A stretch of 51,820 nucleotides of DNA from an uncultured Ruminococcus sp. (GTDB lineage Bacteria > Bacillota > Clostridia > Oscillospirales > Ruminococcaceae), in assembly GCA_902776945.1 (NCBI GenBank), contig CACYSH010000018.1, forward strand, positions 1-51,820, read 5' to 3'. The notes below the pieces were generated by a model, which worked only from the letters and a program-made list of their open reading frames with translations, was not told where the DNA came from and made no database searches. Positions 17,594-27,371 of this stretch are shown here, piece after piece (the stretch's first letter is position 1; each line of letters begins with the position of its first letter). The translations under genes were made by a program, and so were the position numbers.

Positions 17594-17850
17594 AATTTAA
17601 ACCTGGCAATCCCCTTGTTTTTGTTAGTTTTTCTTGAAATTGCCGATTTTATTTTTGACCGTTCAATCCTGCGAATAATAACGATTTGCTTGGGCGGTCA
17701 GCTTTGCATGGTTGCGTCTGCGGCGCAAATGAGGCTCTGACCCATACCCCGCAAGGGGGTTCCTCGCTTAGCGCGAACTTGTTCGTGCGGTTGCCCCCTC
17801 GCCAGCGCCCGTGCGCTGGCCCCCGTGTCCTGTCCTAACTTTGCATTTTT
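17594..17850. repeat. Partial hairpin repeat followed by a GC-rich composite repeat module
   Basis: A truncated member of the 92-bp family ends at AAATTGCCGATTTTAT (17637-17652). It is followed by a module of about 150 bp containing GCGTCTGCGGCGCAAATG, CCATACCCCGCAAGGGGGTT and CTCGCCAGCGC. The same module recurs at 28615-28755 and 38312-38490. No gene is present from 17414 to 17987. Confidence 0.7.
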
Positions 17851-17903
17851 TGTGGGTTCATATTTCATGACTGAAAATGTCAGTAAAATGACCAAATATG
17901 TTA

Positions 17904-17932
17904 TTGCAAATGTGTTTGAAATTTGGTATGAT
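17904..17932 (+). promoter_or_regulatory. Promoter of the GH43-dockerin gene
   Basis: TTGCAA (17904-17909) and TATGAT (17927-17932) are separated by 17 bp, followed by AGGAGG (17975-17980) and the ATG at 17988. Confidence 0.65.
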
Positions 17933-17987
17933 AATAATTAAAAACATAATCGTCACGATCCGACATTTTTAACCAGGAGGAATTATC

Positions 17988-20528
17988 ATGAAGAAAAACA
18001 GGATCAGCGCTGTTCTGCTGGCGATCAGCTTAACTGTTTCCGGCATGAGCAGTATGCAGGTAAATGCCGCCGGACAAAGAGTTTCCGTCCATGACCCGTC
18101 TGTCATCAAGGATAATGGAACGTACTATGTCTTCGGCTCGCATATCGACGCGGCACAGTCAAGCGATCTTATCAACTGGAACACTTTTTCAAACGGCTAT
18201 GCGCGAACTAACAATGTTGAGTTCGGCAACCTCTCCGAAAACCTCAAAAAAGCCTTTGCGTGGGCGGGCGAGGATCTGGAGGACTGCGCGGGCGGTTTTG
18301 CGGTATGGGCTCCCGACGTTATCTGGAACCCCGATTTTCAGTGTCCCGACGGCACCAAAGGCGCGTATGTTATGTATTTCTGCACCAGCTCGACCTACAA
18401 GCGCTCGGTTATCTGCTATGCGTGGTCAAAGAGCATCAAGGGAACGTATACCTTCGGCGATACTCTGATTTATTCGGGCTTTTTTGACACAGACAGCTAT
18501 GTTACCAGCTCGACCAAGAGCGTAAACCGCAAATACACCTCTACCAACATCGACGAGCTGATCGCAAGCGGCGAGGTTACTTACAATAACAGTTGGTTCA
18601 ATAACCACGATTTCAATAACCAGCTTTTTCCGAACGCCATTGACCCTACTATTTATTATGGTACGGACGGCAAAATGTACATGACCTATGGCTCGTGGTC
18701 GGGTGGTATCTTTACGCTGGAAATAGACCCCAGGACAGGCAAGTGCATTCACCCCAAGACAGGAACGACCTCCGACGGCAGAATGGTTGACAGCTACTTC
18801 GGAACAAAGATCGCGGGCGGCTACGGCAAATCGGGCGAGGGTCCGTTCATCGAATACAATGCCGATACGGGTTATTATTATCTTTGGACGACTTATGGCG
18901 GTCTTTTCTCGACAGGCGGCTATAATATGCGCGTGTCGCGGTCAAAGTCGCCGCTCGGTCCGTTCGTTGACCCCGCAGGAAATCCGGCTGTACTTGGTTC
19001 AGGCACGAGCCTTGATTCGGTCGGGCTGAAAGTCATGGGCAATTACAAGTTCTCGACCCTCGATCAGGCTTATATGGCTTGCGGTCACAATTCCGTGCTG
19101 CGCGACGATGACGGACAATGGTATCTGTTATATCACGCAAGGTTTGACGACGGTTACGAGATTCATCAGGTGCGCGTTCATCAGATGTTTTTCAATGCTG
19201 ACGGCTGGCCTGTTGTAACGCCGTTTGAATACGCGGGCGATAGGCTCTCCGAAGGCGGCTACTACGAGGGCAATATCGTTGGCAACTACGAATATATCAA
19301 TCACGGCAATTCGACCGATGGCAAGATAATCGGTTATAAGAACATCAGCCTGAACGCTGACGGCACTATCTCGGGTGACGTTAAGGGTACATGGAAACAG
19401 TCGCCTGCAAATGCCGAAGCAACACTTATTATTGACGGCAAGACTTATAAAGGTTATTTTTACGCTGGAAAGAACGAAAAGGGCAGGGAAGTCATGAGCT
19501 TTACCGCAGTCGGCAGCAATAATCAGACTGTATGGGGTGCTAAGAACGATGAGTTTATCGGCGCGGAACGTATTTGGACGGGCGATTTTACCAATGCGGC
19601 GTATGACCTTGTTTATAACCGGGATTCTGTAAAGAATGAAAAACCCGGCGCAGCCCTGAAAATCGACGGCACAAATCTGTATTCGGGCGTAAGCTATTAC
19701 ATTGTGAACAAGAACAGCGATCTTTCTCTCGACCTGCCGGACGGCAAGACCGCAGACGGCACCAACATTCAGCAGTGGGAGCAGAACGGCTGCTTTGCAC
19801 AGCAGTTCCGCCTTATCGCGGAGGAAGGCGGTTGGTGTCGTATTGCGTCGGTCGGCGATGAAACAAAGGTGATCTCGGTAGCTTCAAACACAGCGGCAGA
19901 CGGCACAAACGTTGAGCTTGCGACCTACACGGGTGCGGACAATCAGCTGTTCAAGGTCGTTGAGAATAACGGCTATTACGCATTCCTGACAAAATGCTCG
20001 GGCGCGAAAAGCTCGCTTGATGTGTTCGAATGGTCAAAGGCGAACGGCGGCAATATCGCACAATATCCGTATAATGCTTTTGCCTGCCAGCTTTTCTCAG
20101 TTACTCCCGTGTGTCCGGCTGTGGGTGACGGCGTGTACAGCTTCCGCCGCGTTTCCGACGGAAAGGTTACAGGCAATCGCATGGTCAAAAAGCGTGACGA
20201 CGGCAGATACACCCTTATCGAAGAAAACGGCAAGACCGGCACCTATATCATAAAGTGCAATAAAGACGGCAGCTATAAACTGGTAACAGCTGACGGGCAG
20301 GAATCGAGCTACATTTTCGAGCCTGTTGCAAAGAAAGAGTCTGCGGTAAGGCTTTTCGGCGATGTAAACGCGGACGGCGTTGTTGATGATCGTGATTTTG
20401 ATATGATGCAGAAATATATTATGAAGCTCGGCAGCCTGAACGATGTGTCTCAGGGCGATATGAATATGGACGGTGTTGTAAATCTTTCAGACCTGGTACT
20501 TTTGAAACGCACAATTATTGGCAGATGA
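17988..20528 (+). CDS. Secreted GH43 enzyme with ricin-type CBM and dockerin
   Basis: This is an 846-residue cellulosomal enzyme. Residues 1-27 are a signal peptide (SLTVSGMSSMQVNA). A five-bladed GH43 domain follows: HDPSVIKDNGTYYVFGS supplies the general base Asp, a second Asp lies in FPNAIDPTIYYG, and GEGPFIEYN carries the general acid Glu. This points to arabinan or arabinoxylan side-chain hydrolysis. A lipocalin-like GH43 C-terminal domain (about 405-510) and a ricin/CBM13-like beta-trefoil (about 545-690, with SLDLPDGKTADGTNIQQW) come next. The C-terminus is a type I dockerin with two calcium loops, GDVNADGVVDDRDF and GDMNMDGVVNLSDL. The dockerin implies attachment to a scaffoldin cohesin, none of which lies in this window. 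Confidence 0.93.
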   Translation: MKKNRISAVLLAISLTVSGMSSMQVNAAGQRVSVHDPSVIKDNGTYYVFGSHIDAAQSSDLINWNTFSNGYARTNNVEFGNLSENLKKAFAWAGEDLEDCAGGFAVWAPDVIWNPDFQCPDGTKGAYVMYFCTSSTYKRSVICYAWSKSIKGTYTFGDTLIYSGFFDTDSYVTSSTKSVNRKYTSTNIDELIASGEVTYNNSWFNNHDFNNQLFPNAIDPTIYYGTDGKMYMTYGSWSGGIFTLEIDPRTGKCIHPKTGTTSDGRMVDSYFGTKIAGGYGKSGEGPFIEYNADTGYYYLWTTYGGLFSTGGYNMRVSRSKSPLGPFVDPAGNPAVLGSGTSLDSVGLKVMGNYKFSTLDQAYMACGHNSVLRDDDGQWYLLYHARFDDGYEIHQVRVHQMFFNADGWPVVTPFEYAGDRLSEGGYYEGNIVGNYEYINHGNSTDGKIIGYKNISLNADGTISGDVKGTWKQSPANAEATLIIDGKTYKGYFYAGKNEKGREVMSFTAVGSNNQTVWGAKNDEFIGAERIWTGDFTNAAYDLVYNRDSVKNEKPGAALKIDGTNLYSGVSYYIVNKNSDLSLDLPDGKTADGTNIQQWEQNGCFAQQFRLIAEEGGWCRIASVGDETKVISVASNTAADGTNVELATYTGADNQLFKVVENNGYYAFLTKCSGAKSSLDVFEWSKANGGNIAQYPYNAFACQLFSVTPVCPAVGDGVYSFRRVSDGKVTGNRMVKKRDDGRYTLIEENGKTGTYIIKCNKDGSYKLVTADGQESSYIFEPVAKKESAVRLFGDVNADGVVDDRDFDMMQKYIMKLGSLNDVSQGDMNMDGVVNLSDLVLLKRTIIGR

Positions 20529-21098
20529 TTTTGAAAGCCATCGACCCCGCAAAATGAGGGCAGGACACGGGGTTCAGCGCCCGTGCGCTGGCGAGTGGTC
20601 AAAAATAAAATCGGCAATTTTAAAGAAAAGCTGACAAAAACGCACAATTTAATAGCTCTGCAAAACGTGACGGAAACAAGTAAATTGCCGATTTTATTGC
20701 GTGAAAGAGCGCAGCGATTTTCACGCAATAAAAACGCGGGGCGGCAGGAATCACACCGTTAGAGAGCAGTCCCTTCCATGAATTTTCAAAACCTTGCGGA
20801 AATTCCGAACTTCGCGTAATTCATTTGCGAAATATCGCCTGTCTGAACTTGTTCAGACCGCTCTTTCGCAAATTAAAATCGGCAATTTCCTTGTTTCTGT
20901 CATGATATGCAGATTTTTACATTGCACTTGTTTTTATTAGATTTTCTTGAAATTGCCGATTTTAATTTTGTGCGGATTGGCTTCTTGCTATTTCTCATTA
21001 TGTTTGAACCGCTCAGTCCCTGGGGGAACCCTTCCCAAGAATTTTGGTTTGCCCTCGTTTTGCGTTTTTTGTTTTGCTTATTTAAAGAGGTGAGTGCA
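20529..21098. repeat. Intergenic repeat cluster with two hairpin repeats
   Basis: This stretch has no gene. It holds two 92-bp hairpin repeats: 20605-20697 (ATAAAATCGGCAATTT ... AAATTGCCGATTTTAT) and 20873-20965 (TTAAAATCGGCAATTTC ... GAAATTGCCGATTTTAA), in opposite orientation as judged by their interiors. A GACACGGG...GCGCCCGTGCGCTGG remnant of the GC-rich module lies at 20563-20596. Confidence 0.75.
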
Positions 21099-21413
21099 GT
21101 GAAAATTTTTGATATACTCGGCAGCGAATACTTCAAAGCCCTCACGGGCAAATATCAGAATATATTCATTGACTGCCTTGAAATAATATACAATTCCTAT
21201 CGGACAGAGCTTTCTTATGGCATTGACAGAGAGATTTTAGTAGCTCAGATGTGCGATTATTTTGAACGGAACAGCTCTGACGACATACAATTTGAAGAAG
21301 GTCAGGACGTTTTTCACGATTCGCGTTCAAAGGCAAGTGAGTTTTTGCGAAAGCTGAAAGGCTATGGCTGGATAGAATACGAGTTTGACAACAACTGTGA
21401 TACTTGCTTTTGA
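21099..21413 (+). pseudogene. jetA: jetA remnant (Wadjet subunit, N-terminal ~105 residues only)
   Basis: The frame opens with a GTG at 21099 after AAAGAGGTGAG and encodes MKIFDILGSEYFKALTGKYQ ... FIDCLEIIYNSYRTELSYGI ... EFLRKLKGYGWIEYEFD. This is the characteristic start of JetA, the kleisin-type subunit of the anti-plasmid Wadjet complex. JetA is normally about 450-500 residues; here the sequence breaks near codon 97 and stops at 21411. What follows, in another frame, is the end of JetB. A deletion has removed most of jetA and the front of jetB. Confidence 0.75.
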
Positions 21414-21519
21414 TGTAAGCGATCTGAATAAAGTGTATGAGGAATCAAAGGACAAGCTGGACAAGTATGTAAACGGAGGTGAATCTGACGTAAATGCAGA
21501 CGAAGAAGACGCTGACTAA
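21397..21519 (+). pseudogene. jetB: jetB remnant (C-terminal ~40 residues)
   Basis: From about 21397 a second frame reads VILAFDVSDLNKVYEESKDK, then LDKYVNGG and an acidic tail, ending with TAA at 21517. It overlaps the jetC start by 26 bp, as expected for the gene directly before jetC in a jetABCD operon. The resemblance to the C-terminus of JetB (DUF4194) is by pattern and is less certain than the jetA call. It has no start codon of its own with a ribosome site. Confidence 0.55.
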
Positions 21520-24500
21520 GCTGAGACTTATAAACTGGCATTATTTCAATAATGAGACCATAACCTTCAAAAATATCAATCTGTTTTCGGGGGAGAATGG
21601 TGCCGGAAAATCCACCGTGCTTGACGCGATACAGCTTGTACTTACGACAAACAGCAGAAAATTCAATATCGCCGCAAATACCGACAGCAAACGAAACCTT
21701 CGAAGCTATGTAAGAGGAAAGACAGGAGAGGAGGGAAGTGAATATATACGCAAAGGGGCAGTTATCTCATATATCGCACTTGAGGTATACGAGGAAGCGA
21801 AAGAGAGATATTTTGTGCTTGGCGTTAAGATAGATTCACCCGACCTTGAAAGCGATGTAAAGAAAAAGTGGTTCTGCGAGGAAGGCACTCTTGACGGGCT
21901 TTCTTTTATTACAGATAACAAGCCCTCAAAGGACGAGCAGTTCAGAAACAAGGGAAAGAAAGTCTCGTTCATTCAGCAGACTACTGCCGCAAAGGACAGA
22001 TTCAAGACACGTCTCGGACATCTGCCCGACAACTACGCCGAACTATTGTCAAAGTCGCTGGCGTTCAAGCCGATGAAGGACGTAAAGAGCTTCGTTTCAC
22101 AGTTCATTCTGCCGGAAAAGAATATTGACATCGAAGCGCTCCGGGAGAACATCAGAAGCCTGAAAGAGATGCAGCTCCTTTGGGAAGAAGTGAAAAAACA
22201 GGTGTCGGAGCTTGAAGCTATCCGAAAAACATACGATGATATACTCGCTATCGAAGAGCAGATACTTGTTATTGATATACTTATCAAAATAGCCGATACC
22301 GAAGCAAAAAAGGCGGATGTTTCCGAGAAGGAAAGACAAACGGCGATCGCAGAGCAGGAAATATCCCAGAATACCAAATCAGCCGACGCTCTTGACGCAG
22401 ATATAAACAGCTTGCAGCAGCGGAATACAAATATACTTGCTTCGCTTAATTCGGGCGAAACGGCGCTGCTTATCAATTCCATAAAAAACGAGATAAGCAA
22501 TAAAAAGAAGGACAGCAGTATAATCGCAGAAAATGAAAAACAGCTTAAAGAGCAGCTGAAAAGAATACGAGGTGCCTTGAAATTCGTTTCGGGGTATACT
22601 GCGGCAAATGCCGACAGTCTTGCGCTGCTGGAGAGCGATACTGCCGAAGTTCCGCAAAGAAACGCCGCAGTTGCCGACATGGAAAAGAGCTTTTCCGATA
22701 CGGGCGAGATCATACAAAACAAGCTCGCCGAGATCCGCACAGAGCTTGATTCCCTGACGAAAGCGACAGAAAAGCTCTCGGCGGAGATAAAAGACCTTGA
22801 ACGGAACAAGATCACCTATGACCGCAATGTGTTGATGCTGAAAGAGGCGATAGAACGCGAGTTTGAAGCGAGGGGCATTTCATCGGAAGCGAGGATACTT
22901 GCCGATCTGCTCGAAATTTCTGACAGCAAATGGCAGAACGCAGTCGAGGGCTATCTGAACACGCAGAGATTCCATATTATAGTTGAGCCGCAGTATTACG
23001 ATATTGCGGCAGAGGTCTATGACAGATATAAAGCAAAAATACACACGGCGGCGGTAGTGAATACTTCAAAGCTGAAAACGGACGCTGTTCCCGATGAGAA
23101 CAGCCTTGCGTGCGTTGTCGTTAGCGAGAATATCTATGCGAGTGCTTATGTATGCTATCTGCTCGGCAGAGTTACCATGTGCGAAAGCGTTTCGCAGCTG
23201 AAAGAACACAGTATATCAATAACGCAGGGGTGTATGCTGTATCAAGGCAAGGCGCTCAGAAAGATAAACCCGGAAACGTACCGTATGCCGTATATCGGTA
23301 AGTATGCGCTTGCACAGCAGCTGAAGATCAAAAAAGCCGAGTATCAGGAAAAAACACAGCGGAAAAAAGCTCTCGAATCCCGAAAAACAGAGCTTGAAGC
23401 TGCCGCAAGGGCTGTCAGAAGCTGTAATTTTGAGATATTGAAGGGAGTTCTCGATGCGCCTGTAAGGAGAAAGCAGATAACCGCCGAGATCGCTGCACTC
23501 GGTTCAAAGCTGCGGGAAGCGGAAAATGATCCGACATACCTGCAATTACAAATGGAAGCCGAACGTATAGGCGTGGAGCTTGCGGCGAAAAGGGCAGAGC
23601 AGAAAGCTATTGAGGAAAAAATAAATCGCGGCAAATTTGTGATCGAAAGGCTCGCGGACGAGATAGAGCAGTTGAAAAGCGCGAATATCTCTTTGCAGGA
23701 ACAGATAGAGGAACTGAGCCGCGGCAACGAATCCGCACTTGCGGAAGCGAGAAAAAAGTATGATGAGCATAACAAAACAAAATCCGCTGATACAATATTT
23801 GTAAACTATCAGCCGAGAAGAAAGGCTCTTGAAACGGGCAGAACAGATAAGATACTTGCGCTGACAGCTCTTCAAACGAAATATAAAAACGGAGAGCTTG
23901 GCACGGGATTGGAAATGTTACCCGCATATATGAAGGAATCGGAGCTGCTAACAAAGCACGATCTTATCAGCTATGAGGAAAAGCTCAGGGTGATAAGGAA
24001 CAACTGTGAAACGGAGTTCAAAGAGAGTTTTCTTGCAAAAATGCGTGAAAGTATCGAGAAGGCAAATTTCCAGTTCAAGGAGCTTAACAAAACGCTCAAG
24101 CCTATCTACTACGGTAATGATTCTTACCGCTTTGACTGGTCTCCTGACAAGAGGAAAAAGAAGCTGTACGAAATGATAATGTCGGATTTCAATCTCGGCG
24201 GGCTTAATCTGTTCTCAACGCAGTTTGACAAAGAATATCACGACGAGATGAATGAGCTGTTTTTAAAGCTGACGGTTTCCGATGAACACGGGAATGATGT
24301 TATCAATGAATATACCGATTACCGCAGTTACCTTGATTACGACATAGAAATTGTTTCAAAGGACGGAAAAACGCAGAAGTTTTCAAAGATATACCGCGAG
24401 AAAAGCGGCGGCGAGACTCAGACTCCGTATTATGTCGCAATAGCCGCGTCATTTGTAAGGCTTTACAGCATAGGCGAAACGATAAGAGTTATCATGCTTG

Positions 24501-24700
24501 ACGAAGCCTTTGACAAAATGGACGAGGAACGTATAAAAAGTATGCTTGATTTCTTTAAAATGCAGGGCTTGCAGGTGATCCTTGCCGCTCCGACGACAAG
24601 GCTTGAACTGATAGGAGAAAAGGCGGACAATATCATTATGATCTATACCGAAGCCGACCATAACAGCTTCGCGGAGGAATTTTCCTATGACGAAATATGA
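21494..24700 (+). CDS. jetC: Wadjet SMC-like ATPase JetC
   Basis: This 1068-residue condensin/MukB-like ATPase appears complete. The Walker A motif GENGAGKST lies at about residues 33-41. Long coiled-coil arms follow, with a hinge-like globular part near residues 460-620. The C-terminal head has the ABC signature KSGGETQTPYY near 970 and Walker B VIMLDEAFDKMDEE near 998. In Wadjet it extrudes DNA loops so that JetD can cut small circular DNA. GGAGGTGA (21475-21482) precedes the ATG. Without intact JetA and JetB the complex should not assemble, unless the subunits are supplied elsewhere. The jetD start overlaps its end. Confidence 0.92.
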   Translation: MQTKKTLTKLRLINWHYFNNETITFKNINLFSGENGAGKSTVLDAIQLVLTTNSRKFNIAANTDSKRNLRSYVRGKTGEEGSEYIRKGAVISYIALEVYEEAKERYFVLGVKIDSPDLESDVKKKWFCEEGTLDGLSFITDNKPSKDEQFRNKGKKVSFIQQTTAAKDRFKTRLGHLPDNYAELLSKSLAFKPMKDVKSFVSQFILPEKNIDIEALRENIRSLKEMQLLWEEVKKQVSELEAIRKTYDDILAIEEQILVIDILIKIADTEAKKADVSEKERQTAIAEQEISQNTKSADALDADINSLQQRNTNILASLNSGETALLINSIKNEISNKKKDSSIIAENEKQLKEQLKRIRGALKFVSGYTAANADSLALLESDTAEVPQRNAAVADMEKSFSDTGEIIQNKLAEIRTELDSLTKATEKLSAEIKDLERNKITYDRNVLMLKEAIEREFEARGISSEARILADLLEISDSKWQNAVEGYLNTQRFHIIVEPQYYDIAAEVYDRYKAKIHTAAVVNTSKLKTDAVPDENSLACVVVSENIYASAYVCYLLGRVTMCESVSQLKEHSISITQGCMLYQGKALRKINPETYRMPYIGKYALAQQLKIKKAEYQEKTQRKKALESRKTELEAAARAVRSCNFEILKGVLDAPVRRKQITAEIAALGSKLREAENDPTYLQLQMEAERIGVELAAKRAEQKAIEEKINRGKFVIERLADEIEQLKSANISLQEQIEELSRGNESALAEARKKYDEHNKTKSADTIFVNYQPRRKALETGRTDKILALTALQTKYKNGELGTGLEMLPAYMKESELLTKHDLISYEEKLRVIRNNCETEFKESFLAKMRESIEKANFQFKELNKTLKPIYYGNDSYRFDWSPDKRKKKLYEMIMSDFNLGGLNLFSTQFDKEYHDEMNELFLKLTVSDEHGNDVINEYTDYRSYLDYDIEIVSKDGKTQKFSKIYREKSGGETQTPYYVAIAASFVRLYSIGETIRVIMLDEAFDKMDEERIKSMLDFFKMQGLQVILAAPTTRLELIGEKADNIIMIYTEADHNSFAEEFSYDEI

Positions 24701-25868
24701 GAAGACCATATTGAGCTGTCTTCTTGACAAATACGAGCGAAGCAAGAGCTTTACGGGCGATAACAAAAATGTGCAGAGCTTTTCTGTGAAGCTCACAAAG
24801 CTGTATCCGAAATACGGGGACGAAGCGGAATATGAACTGCTGAAAGATTTGAATGAAACGACAGCGGAGCTTGAACAGCGCGGATTTATAACCGCCAAAA
24901 GAAAAAAGAACGGTATCATTGATTCCGTATGTCTTAACACGCAGTTGCTTGACAGCGTATACAAATACATTTCAAGGATACCAAAAGCCGACATCAACGA
25001 AAAGCTGATTGAAATGCTTGACAGGTATTCCGGCAGAAATGAACTGCTGACAGTTTTTTGCAATACGCAGAAGGAACGGCTTTCGCAGAATAAAAAAGCG
25101 GAATTTTTCGACGGCGATCTTTCGGAATACGAAAATATACTCAAAGCTGTATCTGTTATATATGACGTAAAAGACGAAACCTTTATCAGGGATTTTTCCG
25201 TCAGGGTGTTCGGCGATTCAAAGGCTTTTGAATCCATAATAGGGAAGGTCAGAAGGCTGCTTTTTCAGTACGGAGATTTTCCCGGTGAAGAAACTGTTCT
25301 TGAAGACCTGAACATTATAAAAAATCCCGGTCATGTTTATTTCAAGGGCAGCGCCGAGATAGTCGTAAACGGACAGAAAATAGACCTCTCGCGGCTTGAC
25401 GGAGACATTGCTTTGTCCTCTGAACTGCTGCCGAAAACAGACAGCATAAAGATAACGGGAAAGAGAGTTGTCACGATAGAAAATCTCACGACATTCAATG
25501 CTTTTTGTAGGAAGGATACTTTCGCCGTGTATCTCGGCGGGTATCATAATTCTCACAGAAGAGATTTTATAATGAAAATGTATCATGATAATCCTGATGT
25601 GGAGTATTGTCACTTCGGCGATATTGACGCGGGCGGATTCTATATCCTTCTTCATCTGAGAGCAAAGACAGGGGTTCCTTTTAAACCGTATCGTATGGGA
25701 ATATCGGAATTACAGCAATATGCCGATCTTACAAAGCCTTTGACGGAGAATGATATAAAAAGGCTGAAAAATCTGCTGGACAGCGAGTTTTCCGATACTG
25801 TAAAGTTTATGCTGGAAAATAATTGTAAGTTGGAGCAGGAAGCAATGGATACCGAAAACGCAAAGTGA
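24687..25868 (+). CDS. jetD: Wadjet Toprim nuclease JetD
   Basis: This 393-residue protein overlaps jetC by 14 bp. The N-terminal winged-helix region (MTKYEKTILSCLLDKYERSK) belongs to the DUF3322-type arm. The C-terminal Toprim domain (DUF2220) has the conserved Glu in VVTIENLTTFNAF near residue 264 and the DxD in HFGDIDAGGFYIL near 311. JetD nicks or cleaves plasmid DNA once JetABC has extruded it. The gene shows no disruption, in contrast to jetA and jetB upstream. Confidence 0.9.
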   Translation: MTKYEKTILSCLLDKYERSKSFTGDNKNVQSFSVKLTKLYPKYGDEAEYELLKDLNETTAELEQRGFITAKRKKNGIIDSVCLNTQLLDSVYKYISRIPKADINEKLIEMLDRYSGRNELLTVFCNTQKERLSQNKKAEFFDGDLSEYENILKAVSVIYDVKDETFIRDFSVRVFGDSKAFESIIGKVRRLLFQYGDFPGEETVLEDLNIIKNPGHVYFKGSAEIVVNGQKIDLSRLDGDIALSSELLPKTDSIKITGKRVVTIENLTTFNAFCRKDTFAVYLGGYHNSHRRDFIMKMYHDNPDVEYCHFGDIDAGGFYILLHLRAKTGVPFKPYRMGISELQQYADLTKPLTENDIKRLKNLLDSEFSDTVKFMLENNCKLEQEAMDTENAK

Positions 25869-25902
25869 GGACGGACACGGGCGCTGAATCCGATGTCCGT
25901 CC
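25869..25902 (+). terminator. Hairpin after jetD
   Basis: GGACGGACA (25869-25877) pairs with TGTCCGTCC (25894-25902) directly after the jetD stop. It is related to the GACACGGG palindrome family. There is only a weak T-rich tail, so termination is plausible but unproven. Confidence 0.5.
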
Positions 25903-25957
25903 CTTGCTTTGCGTGGGGCGTGGGCTTTGTACAAGTTGACAGCATTAATTATTTATG

Positions 25958-26695
25958 CTATATATCAAACGCGCATTCGTCCTCCGTTCCCGTAAGTTCC
26001 GCCCAGCGTGCCGAAAGAAGTTTGGCATAATATACGGAATCAAGTCCATATGAGCCTATACAAATTGTTGCGTTCACTTCGATAAGCAGAGTTCTGTTAT
26101 CATCTGTAACACCAAAATCGAGAGCATATCCTTTTGGTGCATCGGTATAACTGCTTACACATTGTTCAATGATTCTGTGGTTCGGAGCCAAGCGCCAGTC
26201 TCCCTTGTATTTTCTTACGTCTATTATTTTTTCGTAACGAACAAAGCAACGGTATTCGCTCACAAATCCGACCGGTTCACTGCAATATATATCCGCGTTA
26301 TCATAACAGCTTCCGCAGCCGATAAGGTCTTTTGTTGTGTTTATCACACGCCCTACAAATCTTTTATTGCTGACAGGCTTAACAAATACAGGCCACATTT
26401 CGGGAGAAGAATTAACGGTGTTGATCTTTGATTTCCATATCTTTCTTCCATAATACTTTTCAAGCGAATCGGGATAATCAATGTCGGGCATTTCAAGCTC
26501 CAACTCTTTAAGCCTGCGTTTTACCATACCTATCCCGCCTATAATGACATCTTCGGGGTTGTGCTTTTGAACAAGCTCCTCGTGATAGTGGAACGGTATT
26601 ATTTCAAAGCCCATTTCGTCAAATCCGTATTGTGCGGAAAAATTGTCATAATCTACCTGATGACCATTTTCATCACAGTATATGAACACTTTCAA
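25958..26695 (-). CDS. ATP-grasp domain protein
   Basis: This protein of about 245 residues has ATP-grasp features: VFVKPVSNKRFVGRVI (ATP-binding lysine strand), EYRCFVRYEKIIDVRKYKGD, and the metal-binding end ALDFGVTDDNRTLLIEVNAT. It resembles the DUF4343 group, whose substrates are largely unknown; ligation of a carboxylate to an amine is the general reaction. The start is a TTG at 26695, preceded by GAGGTG. It is the last of a run of four minus-strand genes. Confidence 0.75.
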   Translation of the reverse strand: MKVFIYCDENGHQVDYDNFSAQYGFDEMGFEIIPFHYHEELVQKHNPEDVIIGGIGMVKRRLKELELEMPDIDYPDSLEKYYGRKIWKSKINTVNSSPEMWPVFVKPVSNKRFVGRVINTTKDLIGCGSCYDNADIYCSEPVGFVSEYRCFVRYEKIIDVRKYKGDWRLAPNHRIIEQCVSSYTDAPKGYALDFGVTDDNRTLLIEVNATICIGSYGLDSVYYAKLLSARWAELTGTEDECAFDI

Positions 26696-26716
26696 GATAT
26701 TTCACCTCATATCATA

Positions 26717-27076
26717 CTATTTTTTCAGTAATTTTTCTTTCCATTCCTCCTCTCTGAACCCCACCAGCACGAACCCGTCTCCGATCACAAGCGGGCGCTT
26801 TACGAGCATACCGTCCGTTGCAAGCAGTGCGAACTGTTCGTCCTCGCTCATTTCGGGCAGCTTTTTTGACAGTTCCATTTCGCGGTACTGAATGCCGCTC
26901 GTGTTGAAAAAGCGTTTCAGCGGCAGTCCGCTTAACTTGTGATACTCGCGGAGTGAAGCCTCGTCGGGGTGGTCGGTCTTGATGTCTGTAAGCTCATAGG
27001 CTATACCATTGTTATCGAGCCATTTCAGCGCTTTTTTGCAGGTGGTGCATTTGTTGTAGCAGTATATTTTCAGCAT
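26717..27076 (-). CDS. ArsC/Spx-family protein
   Basis: This 119-residue thioredoxin-fold protein has a CTTCKKALKWL redox motif (CxxC) at residues 10-13 and the family features LPLKRFFNTSG and KRPLVIGDGFVLVGF. Both arsenate-reductase-like enzymes and Spx-type RNA polymerase regulators share this fold. The CxxC and length fit the Spx/MgsR side, but an enzyme is not excluded. It lies 12 bp after the DUF503 gene in the same operon. Confidence 0.8.
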   Translation of the reverse strand: MLKIYCYNKCTTCKKALKWLDNNGIAYELTDIKTDHPDEASLREYHKLSGLPLKRFFNTSGIQYREMELSKKLPEMSEDEQFALLATDGMLVKRPLVIGDGFVLVGFREEEWKEKLLKK

Positions 27077-27088
27077 AAGGGTTCCTCC

Positions 27089-27370
27089 TTATCTTATCTC
27101 GCGGGTCTCGTCAAGGATCTCCGCTTCGGTGTTTCCCTCGACAAACTGTGATATTTCGTCCATTACGCTGTCGGCGAGGGCGTTGTTCGGCACTATCGCA
27201 GCAACGCCGATCACGGCGATCTGGTGAGTGTCCTGCTCGTCGGTCTCCGCTGCCGAAACGTGAAAGCGGTTTTGCAGCTTTGCCACGATGCTTTTTACGA
27301 TCATTCTTTTTTCTTTCAGGCTGTGTACCCACGGGGCGTGCAGCCTGAATGTCATTACCGCTATTTTCAT
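27089..27370 (-). CDS. DUF503 family protein
   Basis: This small protein of about 93 residues begins MKIAVMTFRLHAPWVHSLKE and contains KRMIVKSIVAKLQNRF and ALADSVMDEISQFVEGN, typical of the ferredoxin-fold DUF503 family. Its function is unknown; family members often accompany ribosome maturation genes elsewhere. The ATG at 27370, one base after the macro-domain gene's stop codon, is preferred over an upstream frame that overlaps that gene. Confidence 0.85.
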   Translation of the reverse strand: MKIAVMTFRLHAPWVHSLKEKRMIVKSIVAKLQNRFHVSAAETDEQDTHQIAVIGVAAIVPNNALADSVMDEISQFVEGNTEAEILDETREIR

Positions 27371-27371
27371 G

